Assembly (NCBI RefSeq): GCF_034931045.1
Contig: NZ_JAYGHH010000025.1
Span: forward strand, 6,971-70,970
Reading direction: 5' to 3'
Length of the DNA stretch: 64,000 nt
From: Nodularia sp034931045
Lineage (GTDB): Bacteria > Cyanobacteriota > Cyanobacteriia > Cyanobacteriales > Nostocaceae
Under the pieces are notes generated by a model. It was not told where the DNA came from and ran no database searches. It was given only the letters and a program-made list of their open reading frames with translations. Made by a program: the position numbers and the translations under genes. How positions within the stretch are numbered: the stretch's first letter is position 1; every line of letters starts with the position of its first letter. Shown piece after piece: positions 7,943-17,795 of this stretch.

Positions 7943-9973
7943 ATGATCTGCTGCTTAAATCCTGATTGCCCAAATCCCCTAAATCCTGACAAAAAGAAGT
8001 TATGCCAGGCTTGTAGCACTCCCTTGGTGCCACTGTTGCGAAATCGCTTCCGTGTTATTCGGGTGCTTTCCGACGAGGGGGGATTTGGCAGAACCTATTT
8101 ATCTGAAGATACAGATAAACTAAATGAGCGTTGTGTTGTCAAGCAATTAGCGCCGAAGTTTCAAGGAACTTGGTCGCAAAAGAAAGCTGTAGAATTATTT
8201 GCCCAAGAAGCAAAGCGTCTACAAGAACTGGGAGAACATCCACAAATACCAACTTTGTTAGCTTATTTTGAGCAGGACAACTGTCTGTATTTGGTACAAC
8301 AGTTTGTCAATGGGCAGAATTTGTTAAACGAGTTACAACGGCGAAAACTGTATAAACCTGGGGAAATTCAAGCAATTCTGCTGCATTTATTGCCTGTAAT
8401 CAAGTTTATTCATGACCGTGGTGTGATTCACCGCGACATCAAACCCGAAAATATTATCCGAAGACATGGTGATGGAAGATTAAGCCTAATAGATTTTGGT
8501 TCCTCGAAACAATTAACGGCGAGGGTACAGAAGAAAGTCGGTACATCCATTGGTTCTCATGGTTATTCGCCATTAGAACAAATTCGAGATGGTAAGGCTT
8601 ATCCAGCTAGTGATTTGTTTGGTTTGGGGGCTACTTGCTTTCATTTACTCACGGGAATTTCCCCGTTTCAGTTGTGGATGGAATATGGCTATGGGTGGGT
8701 GACTAATTGGCGACAATATTTGCGAAGTCCGTTGAGTAATGAATTAGATTATGTTCTTGATAAATTACTCAAAAAAGATATTGAACAACGTTACCAATCA
8801 GTGGATGAAGTCATTAAAGATTTGACTCCAAAACAATCCCTATTACTACCACCAGCAGGTAAGTCTTCTAGAAAATTACCAGCAACTCAGATTTCATCTT
8901 TACCAGTTAAATATACCTTACTGAAAAATATAGTTTTGGTAAGTGCTTTAGTTCTTTTATTTGGGATTGAAGATTCTTGGTATCAGCAATATCGCCGCCT
9001 TCATACTGTTTTATTGTCTCGGTTAAGTCAAAATAATAGTAGTTCAAGGGATTTAGTTGCTGCTGAATCGCCAAATTTGATTTTAAAGGATATTTCCTTA
9101 GCTAAAGTTCTGCCAGGTCATGAACATTTGGTTTTATCTGTGGCGATTAGTCCTGATAGCCAGATTTTGGTTAGCAGTGGAGATCGCAATATTAAAGTTT
9201 GGAATCTTGTCACAGGAAAGGAAATTGCTATCCTCAAAAGCCATTTCCAGAGGGTAAATGTAGTAGCTATCAGCCCAGATGGCCGGACTGTGGTGAGTGG
9301 TAGTGATGATAAAACTATTAAAATCTGGGATTTGCCAACTGGTGAGTTAATTCGCACGCTGAGGGGGCATTCCGATTCAATTCAGGCGATCGCGATTAGC
9401 CCAGATGGTAAAACTTTGGTTAGTGGTAGCGATGATCACACGATTAGATTGTGGAATTTAGCAACGGGAAGGTTAAGACGCACACTGAGAGGGCATACAT
9501 CTTGGGTGCGATCGCTGGCTATCAGCCCGGATGGTGTAACTCTTGCTAGTGGTAGTTTTGACAAGACTATTAAAATTTGGGATCTGAATAATGCTGTTTT
9601 TCTCCGCACACTTGGGGAAGATACGGAAACGGTGACAGATGTGGCTTTTAGTGCCGATGGTTTGACTCTGGCTAGTGCCAGCCGCGATCGCACCATTAAA
9701 CTGTGGAACTTAGCCACAAAACAGAAAACTCAGACACTGGCAGAAAATGCCGAAACGGTGACATCGATTGCTTTTAGTCCAGATAATACCACCTTGGTGA
9801 GTGGTGGTCGCGATCGCACGATTAAACTGTGGAATTTAGCCACAGGAAAGGAGATGCGTACACTATTGGGACACGCCGATACTGTCACTTCAGTTGCCAT
9901 TAGCCCGGATGGTCAAACCCTGGTTAGTGGTAGTGAGGATAATACTATAATGATTTGGCGCGTACCTCAATAA
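7943..9973 (+). CDS. Ser/Thr protein kinase with C-terminal WD40 propeller
   Basis: 676 residues from the ATG at 7943, chosen because homologous kinases begin with a four-Cys ribbon directly at the N-terminus (Cys4, Cys9, Cys21, Cys24); an upstream in-frame start at 7916 adds unlikely residues. The Hanks-type kinase follows at about 35-295: glycine loop E-G-G-F-G-R-T-Y, lysine in V-V-K-Q-L, catalytic H-R-D-I-K-P-E-N and D-F-G-S-S-K. One hydrophobic segment near 325-345 is followed by seven WD40 repeats (about 380-676), each with S-P-D-G and I-K-I-W/L-W. The kinase is probably cytosolic and membrane-anchored; substrate unknown. All key residues are present, so it should be active. Confidence 0.93.
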   Translation: MICCLNPDCPNPLNPDKKKLCQACSTPLVPLLRNRFRVIRVLSDEGGFGRTYLSEDTDKLNERCVVKQLAPKFQGTWSQKKAVELFAQEAKRLQELGEHPQIPTLLAYFEQDNCLYLVQQFVNGQNLLNELQRRKLYKPGEIQAILLHLLPVIKFIHDRGVIHRDIKPENIIRRHGDGRLSLIDFGSSKQLTARVQKKVGTSIGSHGYSPLEQIRDGKAYPASDLFGLGATCFHLLTGISPFQLWMEYGYGWVTNWRQYLRSPLSNELDYVLDKLLKKDIEQRYQSVDEVIKDLTPKQSLLLPPAGKSSRKLPATQISSLPVKYTLLKNIVLVSALVLLFGIEDSWYQQYRRLHTVLLSRLSQNNSSSRDLVAAESPNLILKDISLAKVLPGHEHLVLSVAISPDSQILVSSGDRNIKVWNLVTGKEIAILKSHFQRVNVVAISPDGRTVVSGSDDKTIKIWDLPTGELIRTLRGHSDSIQAIAISPDGKTLVSGSDDHTIRLWNLATGRLRRTLRGHTSWVRSLAISPDGVTLASGSFDKTIKIWDLNNAVFLRTLGEDTETVTDVAFSADGLTLASASRDRTIKLWNLATKQKTQTLAENAETVTSIAFSPDNTTLVSGGRDRTIKLWNLATGKEMRTLLGHADTVTSVAISPDGQTLVSGSEDNTIMIWRVPQ

Positions 9974-10129
9974 TGCTTGTTGCATATAGCTTGCAATTGA
10001 GTATCTCATTTACATAATATAAGTTCCAAGACCAACACCAATGAGATAGCAAAGTCTTGAAAACAATCGGCGATGTTAGTCTCCAGTGCTTACATCAGTT
10101 TTCATGTACTTGAACCACATTTGTCGTCA

Positions 10130-10149
10130 GGGCGCAAGGCCTTGCGCCC
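10130..10149. repeat. Perfect 20-bp palindrome in a Nostoc-type repeat
   Basis: GGGCGCAAGG is followed directly by its exact complement CCTTGCGCCC, and C-T-A-C follows the repeat. This GC-rich palindrome is a familiar repeat of Nostoc spacers and may form a cruciform or transcript end after the kinase gene. Confidence 0.7.
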
Positions 10150-10237
10150 CTACCACATATTCTATTTACCTGAAAATACCTGTAATTTATCCATCATTGC
10201 AAAGTCATAAATTGCAACACATCCAATAATGTGCATT

Positions 10238-10302
10238 TAAGTAAGTGGGCGTAAATAAAGTTCACTGGTGGGGTCGTCATTTGTCATTGGTTATTGGTAA
10301 GG
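10238..10302 (+). repeat. Dispersed intergenic repeat, copy 2
   Basis: The plus-strand match of 5148-5220 (copy 1). It starts 150 bases upstream of the glycosyltransferase start and is not part of any gene. The rest of the 9974-10388 spacer is AT-rich with no open frame worth calling. Confidence 0.65.
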
Positions 10303-10388
10303 ATTTTTGCCAGGTTTTATTAGTTTTAGACAAATAGCCTTTGTGTATACCATAAAAATTCAGAAGGTATCAAACTACATAAATAATC

Positions 10389-11708
10389 ATGGACAAGCAA
10401 CCTCTCCGTATTGCTATTTTTACAGCAGTATATGCTCCGTTTTTGTCGGGGATTTCCGTTGCAGTACATCAACGGGTTCGTTGGTTACTACAGCAAGGCC
10501 ATGAGGTCTTTTTAATCCACCCTCAAATCAACGACCAGTACCCCAAAGAAATTTGCTCACGCCCCATGCTGGGACTGGATGAACTGCAATCTTTTCATAA
10601 ATTTTCTGCTTATGCATACCCAACAAAACCCCTGATCTACTACAAGTCTGCGCCCGAACCATTACACCACAGTCATTGGAGTGATACCAAGTTGCTCGAA
10701 AACTTCCAGCCCGATGTTGTGCTAGTTGAAGAAGCACTGCAAATGAGAGGTTTTTATTCACTTTTTTGGGGAGGTTATGGCCGCCCTATTGGAACCGAAT
10801 ATGCACATCAAACGGGTACGCCAACAGTATCACTTTTCCATACTGATGCTGTTGCTTATATCCAATATTTCTTCGGAAATTCATTGTCCAGTTTGATTCG
10901 TTCTATCATTCCCCTGATAATCAAACGGTTTAGTGAAGCTTATGACATAAATTTCTTTTGTTCTAAAGAACAGCTTGCTAAGTATAAAAATATGAAAGTT
11001 CAACGTGGTGTCTATCTATCTTATCAAGGGGTTGATTGCCAAAAATTTCACCCACGAAATATGATTCACAATCCTATTCCTGATAATAACAGACCAACGA
11101 TGCTCTTTGTGGGACGAATTTCACCGGAAAAGAATGTCGCTCAACTCTTTGACATATATTCCATCGTTGCTGCCAAAATTCCTGATGTCCATTTGATAAT
11201 TGTTGGTAGTGGTTCTCAGGATACAGAAATCCGTCGGCGCTCCCAAAAGTTTGCATCTGGTATTACTATTTGGGGTGAGTCTCATGGAACAGAACTTTTG
11301 GGTTGGTTTGCTCGTGCAGATGTATTTGTCAACCCTTCAGCCACCGAAAATTTCTGCACAACTAATATTGAAGCACTCGCTTCTGGGACTCCTGTTGTAG
11401 CTGCGGGTGTCCCGTCAAGCTTAGAGCAGATATTTCCTAGTGTTAATGGCTTTTTAGCTGAACCCAATAATCCCAAGGATTTTGCCGAAAAGGTGATCAC
11501 AATTTTGTCAAACCCTGACCTCAAAGAAGAAATGTCTTTACGTAGTCGTAAGTCAATTCTAGAGTTTGATTGGTCGAGATGTATGGAAAAGTTAGAGGAA
11601 AAACTTTATCAACTTGTTGAAGCATCAAAACCTTCGGAAGTATTATCAGTCTCGTCACGAAAGAATACAAAAGAGCGTATTGTTATAAACACTCTTTTAA
11701 ATCAGTAA
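10389..11708 (+). CDS. Family 4 glycosyltransferase
   Basis: 439 residues, GT-B fold. The N-terminal half (F-T-A-V-Y-A-P-F-L-S-G-I-S near residue 12) is an acceptor-binding Rossmann domain. The C-terminal half shows the GT4 donor site: L-F-V-G-R-I-S-P-E-K-N around 240, I-V-G-S-G and the P-S-A-T-E-N-F ... E-A-L-A-S-G-T-P-V-V element with its conserved glutamate. It could make a glycolipid or an exopolysaccharide; SqdX-like and glycogen-unrelated relatives share the fold, so the sugar is not assigned. No membrane segment. No cell-wall or polysaccharide cluster is adjacent. Confidence 0.85.
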   Translation: MDKQPLRIAIFTAVYAPFLSGISVAVHQRVRWLLQQGHEVFLIHPQINDQYPKEICSRPMLGLDELQSFHKFSAYAYPTKPLIYYKSAPEPLHHSHWSDTKLLENFQPDVVLVEEALQMRGFYSLFWGGYGRPIGTEYAHQTGTPTVSLFHTDAVAYIQYFFGNSLSSLIRSIIPLIIKRFSEAYDINFFCSKEQLAKYKNMKVQRGVYLSYQGVDCQKFHPRNMIHNPIPDNNRPTMLFVGRISPEKNVAQLFDIYSIVAAKIPDVHLIIVGSGSQDTEIRRRSQKFASGITIWGESHGTELLGWFARADVFVNPSATENFCTTNIEALASGTPVVAAGVPSSLEQIFPSVNGFLAEPNNPKDFAEKVITILSNPDLKEEMSLRSRKSILEFDWSRCMEKLEEKLYQLVEASKPSEVLSVSSRKNTKERIVINTLLNQ

Positions 11709-11844
11709 TAACCTGTTCAAAAAAACAAATGAAATCCGAACACATAAGTAACTCTCTACCCTTAACCTGGGAGCGTATTCCAACCAGACGGCAAATGATT
11801 CGGCAAGTCAAAAGTTAATTGACATTGCCAAAAAGTATCAAATC

Positions 11845-14589
11845 TTAACTACTAACTGCGCCTCTGACTAATATGACTGTGCAGTCTACACCAGAGGCGA
11901 TCGCTTCGGGAATATTACCTTGAACTGCTTGCTGTAATAATCCCTCACGAGAAGCCCCTAAAACCACAACATCATAACCTTCGGTTTTCACTAGGTCAAT
12001 CACTCCTTCGGCAACCGAATCAGCTTGGACTGGGATAGCAACTACATTGCTGGATAATTTACGGCGACGCATTAATATGCGGATGGCTTGTTCTAAAACG
12101 GTCATGTCTGGTTTTGATTGAGATGGTTTAAATACCTGGGTCAGCCGAATGTATGGATCATTCCCCAATGTTGCTAAAGCAGGTAATAATTTTATCGCTA
12201 CCCTGACATTAGGGCCGCCAGCCATTGTGACTAGCCAGCGATTGAATTGGGGAGTGGGTAGAGATGCGATTGATGCGCCAGCAGGTTGTGGGAATTCTCC
12301 TCGTTGTAGAGACTGGTGTTGCATCTCTACAAGGGATTGGGGAAATGGAGAAGCAAATACTATGCGTTCTTTTTGCCCCAGTTTTACTAGCATTACGTCG
12401 CAGGTGGCTTGACGAATGATGGTATCGACAACATTGCCAAAAATTCGCCCAGGGGTAGAAGTTTCACCTTTCCACCCCATTAAGATGAGGTTGATGTGTC
12501 GTTCTTCAATGGTTTCTAAAATTGCCTGGGCTGGGTCGTGGGCGACTCTAATTTGGGTGTGTAAGGGAATTTTCCACTTTTTAGCTAAAACTTCGGCTTG
12601 TCGTAGTAAGCGGCGACTTTTGGCGGTTCTGACTGGTGTTTCCGATGGCGAATTGTGAGGTGATACTAAGATGATTTGCACACACTCGATTTCATAATGG
12701 CGATCGCGGGCAATAGCGGCGGCCATTTGCAGGAGGATGGCTGCGGTTTCGGGATTCGCCACTGGTACTAATAATCGGCCTCTGCCAATATTAGGCGATC
12801 GCGTTTGATAAACTACATAAGAAGGTTCCGCCTGTGATTCTGGGGTAACGTTGCCATAATTGAGATGTTCAGCTTGGGCGCGGATGATGTCTGCACGGGT
12901 AATAATGCCAATTAATTTCCGTCCTTCTACAACTGGTAAGCGGCTGATTTGATAACGATCTAGCAAATAGAGGACATGATTGAGGTTATGCTTGGGTCTG
13001 ACTGTCATGGGAGACTTGCTCATAATCTCCCTTAACGACACATCCTTTGGTGACTGGCTATTACCCAGGATATATGAGTCACTATCGCGTTTGGTGACAA
13101 AATCCGATTGTGTAATAATTCCCACTAGCTTGCCGTTCTCTACCACCGGAAAGCCACGATGATGGGAACGGGAAAATATTTGCATTGCTTCTTCTAATGT
13201 TATATCTGCATCCAGAGTTTCGACTCGATGCTGCATAACATCGTTGGCTGTTAACTTGGTTAATATACCTTCGTGGGAAACGGCTTGAGTAATTGTGATC
13301 CCTTTTAGCTGTAAGAGTTTGTCATATAGTGATCCTGGCATTACTTTGTCGGAAACTAAGTAAGCAGCTACAGATACAATCATCAAAGGTAGTACCAGAT
13401 TGAAATCTGTAGTCATTTCAAACACAATCACAATGGCTGTAATTGGGACTTTAGAAACGGCACTAAAAAACCCCCCCATACCCGCTAAGGCGTAAGTTGT
13501 AGGAGAATCTACGGCTAAGAAATAAGAGGACGATACACCAATCAGGTGTCCTAAACAAGAACCCAAAATCAGACTAGGTGCAAACAACCCCCCAGGCGCA
13601 CCTGAACCAAAGGCAATCATGGTCAAAGTGAATTGAGATAAAAAGGCGATCGCAGCGAAAGGTACATTAGCTTCACTGATAATCATATACTCTCGTAAAC
13701 CCGCATAATCACGGAAAGATTCAGGAAGCATTGCCACGACTAAACCGGAAATACATCCAGCTAAAGCCATCTTTAGCGGCAAGCTGAGGTGTAAAGTCTG
13801 ATAAATTTTTATACTATTAATTACACCATGATTAAATAATGCACCGAGAAACCCTGCTAAAATCCCCAACAACAGGAAAAAGGGAATTTCCGGCAAAGTG
13901 AAGTTACTAGAGTATTGGATCAATTCCAGATTTAGTTCTAAACTGCCACCACCTAACAGTCGGGAGACGACACCACCAATAAACGAAGCGATAATGGCAG
14001 TACCTAAAGTTAAACCTGATACATCATGGAGTAACTCCTCAATGATAAATAGTACACCTGTGATTGGGGCATTGAAAGCAGCTGCTAAACCCGCACCCGC
14101 ACCCGCCGCAATCATCTGTCGGCGATGATCTGGGGAGGTGGGAACCCAGCTACTCATTCCGGCTGCTAAACCCGCCCCAACATGAACGGTGGGGCCTTGT
14201 CGTCCCAAAGCCATCCCTGACCCCAGGGTGATAATAGCACTAATTAATTTGACAATTGCCACTCGCCAGGATAATGTAATTGGCACATTAGCAAGAGTGG
14301 CTTTAACTTGAGGGATACCGCTACCAGAAGCTTCTGGCGCAAATCTATTCACTAACCAGCCAGCTATAAACCCAAAGCTTAAACCAATACCAGGCAAGAC
14401 TAACCAGGCAGGTAAAATTTGGCTAGTTTGGACTCGCCATGTCCCTAACCATCCTGATCCTATTTTCAGGAATACCGCAGAAAGGGCAGCTACAAGACCA
14501 ATAATACAAGCTTCGGCGATCGCTAAACCTTTTCGCGGTTGCAACCAGAGGCGAAAGCGCTGAGTTAGACCAGAAAGCGCCATAATCAT
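11845..14589 (-). CDS. ClC chloride channel/transporter with CBS pair and two UspA domains
   Basis: 914 residues. The membrane core (about 20-440) has the ClC signatures G-S-G-I-P (about 89-93), G-R-Q-G-P (129-133) and G-S-G-A-P-G-G, and an inner E-E pair in F-I-I-E-E-L. Two CBS domains (about 445-575) and two universal-stress-protein folds (about 610-745 and 785-910) follow on the cytosolic side. The normally glutamate gate residue of G-R-E-G-P is Gln131 (codon CAA). In E. coli ClC the equivalent Glu is the external gate, and its loss uncouples proton exchange; so this protein may be more channel-like. CBS and UspA domains suggest nucleotide sensing. Gene stands alone on the minus strand. 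Confidence 0.92.
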   Translation of the reverse strand: MIMALSGLTQRFRLWLQPRKGLAIAEACIIGLVAALSAVFLKIGSGWLGTWRVQTSQILPAWLVLPGIGLSFGFIAGWLVNRFAPEASGSGIPQVKATLANVPITLSWRVAIVKLISAIITLGSGMALGRQGPTVHVGAGLAAGMSSWVPTSPDHRRQMIAAGAGAGLAAAFNAPITGVLFIIEELLHDVSGLTLGTAIIASFIGGVVSRLLGGGSLELNLELIQYSSNFTLPEIPFFLLLGILAGFLGALFNHGVINSIKIYQTLHLSLPLKMALAGCISGLVVAMLPESFRDYAGLREYMIISEANVPFAAIAFLSQFTLTMIAFGSGAPGGLFAPSLILGSCLGHLIGVSSSYFLAVDSPTTYALAGMGGFFSAVSKVPITAIVIVFEMTTDFNLVLPLMIVSVAAYLVSDKVMPGSLYDKLLQLKGITITQAVSHEGILTKLTANDVMQHRVETLDADITLEEAMQIFSRSHHRGFPVVENGKLVGIITQSDFVTKRDSDSYILGNSQSPKDVSLREIMSKSPMTVRPKHNLNHVLYLLDRYQISRLPVVEGRKLIGIITRADIIRAQAEHLNYGNVTPESQAEPSYVVYQTRSPNIGRGRLLVPVANPETAAILLQMAAAIARDRHYEIECVQIILVSPHNSPSETPVRTAKSRRLLRQAEVLAKKWKIPLHTQIRVAHDPAQAILETIEERHINLILMGWKGETSTPGRIFGNVVDTIIRQATCDVMLVKLGQKERIVFASPFPQSLVEMQHQSLQRGEFPQPAGASIASLPTPQFNRWLVTMAGGPNVRVAIKLLPALATLGNDPYIRLTQVFKPSQSKPDMTVLEQAIRILMRRRKLSSNVVAIPVQADSVAEGVIDLVKTEGYDVVVLGASREGLLQQAVQGNIPEAIASGVDCTVILVRGAVSS

Positions 14590-14671
14590 GAAAAGTTAAT
14601 CATTTTATTGCCATTCACTAGCAAAGACTCAGATAAATAGAGTCCTAATGCTGTGATCCTATCTGGAATTT

Positions 14672-15985
14672 TTAATAAATTCTACCAGTTGTCGATAATC
14701 CTTCTACTACCAAGGATGGGGTATAACAAGACCCATTCCAATCAGCATCATTACCTAATGCAACTAATTGTTTGAGAACTGTGTAGACGTTACCTGCGAC
14801 CATTGTATCTTTAACACGCCCAATTATCTGGCCGTTTTTGACACGATAACCCAAATCAATATTGATAGAAAAGTCTCCAGAAATGCCGTTACCACCACCT
14901 AGCATTTGATCCACAATTAAGCCATCATCCATTTGATGTATTAATTCTTGTAGTGATGCCGAACCGGGCTGGATCAAGAAGTTAAATAAACCAGGGCTAG
15001 GATAACTGCCAAAACTAGAGCGAAAACCATTACCAGTAGTGTTAATACCTAATTGTTTTCCTGTGGTGCGATCGCAATAAAAATTTTGTAAAATACCATC
15101 TTGAATAAATACTAAAGGCGTTGTGGGAGTACCTTCATCATCAAAGGGACAACTATAAGGGCCAGCCTGTGGGTCTTGGTAGAGGGTGAGTCCAGGTGAC
15201 ATGACTTGTTTACCCAGGCGTTCTACCCAAGGAGAAGCGACTTCTAGAATCCGCTTGCCATTTAAAGCGGCTTGTGCAGTTCCCCAAAGCATATCAGCAG
15301 CTTTAGAGGTAAATAACACCGGAACGCGACCAATGGGGGTGGGGACATTTTCTCTAGACCAATCTAATCTTTGTAAAATTTGATGCGCTAATTTTTCAGG
15401 GTGGAGAATATCCCGTTGGGTTTGACCATCAGCAACACTTAAAAAATCATCGCCCCGGACCCATTCGGCGGCCATATAGCAACTGAGAGTTGTGTCAGTG
15501 TAGTAACAATTTAAACCTTGAGTATTGGAAAGTCTAGTAGTTTCAACATCACATTCCCAGTCACTGTTGCAAAGCACATCTGGATAGACATCACGAATCA
15601 GCGCGATCGCTTCTTTGCCCCAATTGACCAATACTTCTAATGGTACATCTGACCCGATATCTGGATAAGATGGCTGAGAATTTTTGACTAACTCCACAGC
15701 TTCTGGCTGGTTCAGGTAACTCAACGCCAAAGCTCGTTCCACCATTGTTTGTGCGGGGACAGAACCATAAGCTACAGTCAGTCCTGGTCGCCCATTGCGC
15801 CACAGTCGTAGAGCTGTACCTTCAGATTGGCTAGTTTCTAGCTGTTTGAGACGGTTAGCCTCAAAAAAGATGGGGCGAGAAAGCGATCGCGACTGATAGA
15901 CCTCCGCAGCTTCTGCTCCCGACTTGATAGCTAGTTCCAGCAGCTGTTCTGCCAGTGTATCTTGTGACAAGTTTTCCGGACCCAT
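14672..15985 (-). CDS. TldD/PmbA family protein, TldE-like
   Basis: 437 residues from the ATG at 15985; an upstream in-frame start (16057) lacks support. TldD and TldE/PmbA form a heterodimeric protease that trims small peptides such as microcins. No H-E-x-x-x-H metal motif is found, so this looks like the non-catalytic TldE/PmbA side. Characteristic parts are G-A-E-A-A-E-V-Y near the start, a central G-L-T-L-Y-Q-D-P-Q-A-G segment, and near the C-terminus N-I-D-L-G-Y-R-V followed by V-A-G-N-V-Y-T-V-L. It is not next to a tldD gene here. Spacing to the next minus-strand gene (16165) is 180 bases. Confidence 0.85.
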   Translation of the reverse strand: MGPENLSQDTLAEQLLELAIKSGAEAAEVYQSRSLSRPIFFEANRLKQLETSQSEGTALRLWRNGRPGLTVAYGSVPAQTMVERALALSYLNQPEAVELVKNSQPSYPDIGSDVPLEVLVNWGKEAIALIRDVYPDVLCNSDWECDVETTRLSNTQGLNCYYTDTTLSCYMAAEWVRGDDFLSVADGQTQRDILHPEKLAHQILQRLDWSRENVPTPIGRVPVLFTSKAADMLWGTAQAALNGKRILEVASPWVERLGKQVMSPGLTLYQDPQAGPYSCPFDDEGTPTTPLVFIQDGILQNFYCDRTTGKQLGINTTGNGFRSSFGSYPSPGLFNFLIQPGSASLQELIHQMDDGLIVDQMLGGGNGISGDFSINIDLGYRVKNGQIIGRVKDTMVAGNVYTVLKQLVALGNDADWNGSCYTPSLVVEGLSTTGRIY

Positions 15986-16164
15986 GACCCTCGGTGAATT
16001 GTGGATTTTGAATTTTGGTCTGCAAATGAATGAACGCAGACAATTATCCCAAATCATTGGTATCTATCTGCGTTTTATTCACCAAAAAAATTCTCCGAAA
16101 ATCATCCGCGTGTATTAGTCTGTACCAGTATTAGACCTTTGACTCAATGATTAGTCCTCTCTAA

Positions 16165-17028
16165 TTACGCCAGATTTAAATTTTGTAGTAGCCAAAATCC
16201 GGTAAAAGATTCGGCTTGAGGGTCAGACTGGACACCAATAAAATGCACGCCATTAGCTTTTTCTTTGGCTGTCTCAAAACCTTTAGCTTCAGCTAAAGTT
16301 TGGGGATTTTTGATATTAGCCAAAATCCAACTTTCAGTAGCACCAGTTTCTAAAACCAATCTCTCCCCTTGTTTAGTATCAAAGTTCAAGCAAGCCAACT
16401 CTAAACCTGATAGCCACCCCGCTATCGGTAAAGCTCTAGGTGAGAAAATTAAAACACCAGGAATGCGAGTTTCAGGAGATACGTTTGCCAATTCTAGAGG
16501 AAAAGCTTCACCAAAGCCAATTTCCCACTCTGACATATCAGCAAATTCAGCTGCTTGTAGGCTGACAAATGCCCACTGCTTACCTTCCAAAGCATCTGGT
16601 AAACGTTGGGGTAAGGGGCTATCTAAGCGCACCGAAAGATTAGTTCCGCCTTGATACCCTGGTTCTTGAGGATAAACTTCCTTCATTCGTTGCTTTAACC
16701 ATTGATTCAGAACTAAAATCCGGCGGCTAGGTTGGGCAGGGATACCCACATCCTGGCAAGCTTTAGTAATCATATTGCTCATTTGACGGCGGAAAAAGCG
16801 GATTCTGATTGGTGCTTCCCCTGCCTTCTCAATTGCTTCTTGTAAAGCCCGACGCAACCAACCCGAATTTACCTCAGTACTGGGGCAATACTGGGCATAA
16901 CGGAACAAAGAGTCCGGTTTTGTGCTGATATCCGAGGGACTTTCACAAACTAAGACTTCCCAAACTTTTTTCTGTTTTTCGTCCAAAATTGGACGAGAGT
17001 AAAAATCAATTTCCCAAATACTACCCAT
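16165..17028 (-). CDS. Tab2/Atab2-family RNA-binding protein
   Basis: 287 residues from the ATG at 17028; residues encoded further upstream do not look coding. It begins M-G-S-I-W-E-I-D-F-Y-S-R-P, the hallmark of the Tab2 family, with later R-I-R-F-F-R-R-Q-M and S-R-R-I-L-V-L-N-Q-W-L. In plants and algae Tab2/Atab2 activates translation of photosystem mRNAs (psaB); in cyanobacteria the family is conserved and presumed to act on photosystem assembly. Cytosolic, no membrane segment. Confidence 0.88.
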   Translation of the reverse strand: MGSIWEIDFYSRPILDEKQKKVWEVLVCESPSDISTKPDSLFRYAQYCPSTEVNSGWLRRALQEAIEKAGEAPIRIRFFRRQMSNMITKACQDVGIPAQPSRRILVLNQWLKQRMKEVYPQEPGYQGGTNLSVRLDSPLPQRLPDALEGKQWAFVSLQAAEFADMSEWEIGFGEAFPLELANVSPETRIPGVLIFSPRALPIAGWLSGLELACLNFDTKQGERLVLETGATESWILANIKNPQTLAEAKGFETAKEKANGVHFIGVQSDPQAESFTGFWLLQNLNLA

Positions 17029-17063
17029 GTTTTGCCGTGAGATTCTGGCGATTTTATATTTTC

Positions 17064-17285
17064 TTATATTTTCATCTTGACATATACTGTGCGATCGCTG
17101 ATTTTGCAAGGGTGAGAGGTAATTATGTCTTGCACAGCTTGGAGTCCAGCAGATAAAGAGGTTGAGGTATTTTCATCAATGAGAGAATCAGTTTTTGAAA
17201 CTGGGACATAGGCGTAACCACCTTGCCAAATTTCTTTGTTTGTATAGCCGCGTTCGCCCTTGGCGTTGCGATAGCAATATTCCAA
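17064..17285 (-). CDS. Doubtful small ORF upstream of tab2
   Basis: 73 codons beginning with TTG (no ATG in frame upstream before a stop), ending 35 bases before the Tab2 start. The translation has a plausible composition (Y-R-N-A-K-G-E-R-G-Y-T-N-K-E-I-W-Q-G-G-Y-A-Y-V-P-V) and could be a real short protein read before tab2. No strong ribosome-binding site precedes the TTG. I do not recognise a family. Confidence 0.35.
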   Translation of the reverse strand: MEYCYRNAKGERGYTNKEIWQGGYAYVPVSKTDSLIDENTSTSLSAGLQAVQDIITSHPCKISDRTVYVKMKI

Positions 17286-17401
17286 TCGCCAGGCTATTTA
17301 CGGTGCAAAATGAGCGTTTTATCCCTGAATATTGCGTAAAATACCCAGAATAACTGATACAATCGTTTGAAATGACTATAAGTTATATTTAAGCGATTAA
17401 T

Positions 17402-17794
17402 ATGGTAAATACATCTAACGTTCAGGTGATAATTTCTCTAACTGAACTGGGTTTAGACGATGAGGATTTGCAAGCAGAAGTCCAAAATTTGCTCCCGCAG
17501 TTAAGAGATGTGGACGGGGTAGAAGATGCCGATTTAGTCGCAGTGGAAAACGCACCCAAGGATACGAAAGCTTTAGGCGGCTTTTTGTTGGGGTTGTTAA
17601 ATGCACAAGTTAACGTTGCTAATATCAAAACTGTGTTTGTTTTTTTGAGCGATCGCCTCGGCAACAAACCCATTAGAATGGTGCTGAAAGCCCCTGATGG
17701 CAGAGAACTCAACCTAGAAGCCAGCAGTCGAGAAGAATTTGAATTTGCTATCCAAAAAGCACAGGATTTTTTGAACAATACATCAAACAGCTAA
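17402..17794 (+). CDS. Effector-associated constant component 1 (EACC1)-like protein
   Basis: 130 residues, no signal peptide. It opens with M-V-N-T-S-N-V-Q-V-I-I-S-L-T-E, continues with D-D-E-D-L-Q-A-E-V-Q-N-L-L-P-Q-L-R and a hydrophobic stretch G-G-F-L-L-G-L-L-N-A that could associate with membrane, and ends in a helix E-F-E-F-A-I-Q-K-A-Q. This pattern matches the EACC1 family, known as a constant partner of caspase-like and trypsin-like effectors in bacterial conflict systems; the assignment is from memory of the family. Only one base separates its stop from the caspase start, which supports co-translation and a functional pair. Confidence 0.75.
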   Translation: MVNTSNVQVIISLTELGLDDEDLQAEVQNLLPQLRDVDGVEDADLVAVENAPKDTKALGGFLLGLLNAQVNVANIKTVFVFLSDRLGNKPIRMVLKAPDGRELNLEASSREEFEFAIQKAQDFLNNTSNS

Positions 17795-17795
17795 G

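Noticed and set aside
9118..9717. Open frames antisense to the WD40 repeats
   Set aside because: They mirror the repeat structure of the real gene and are an effect of its codon pattern.
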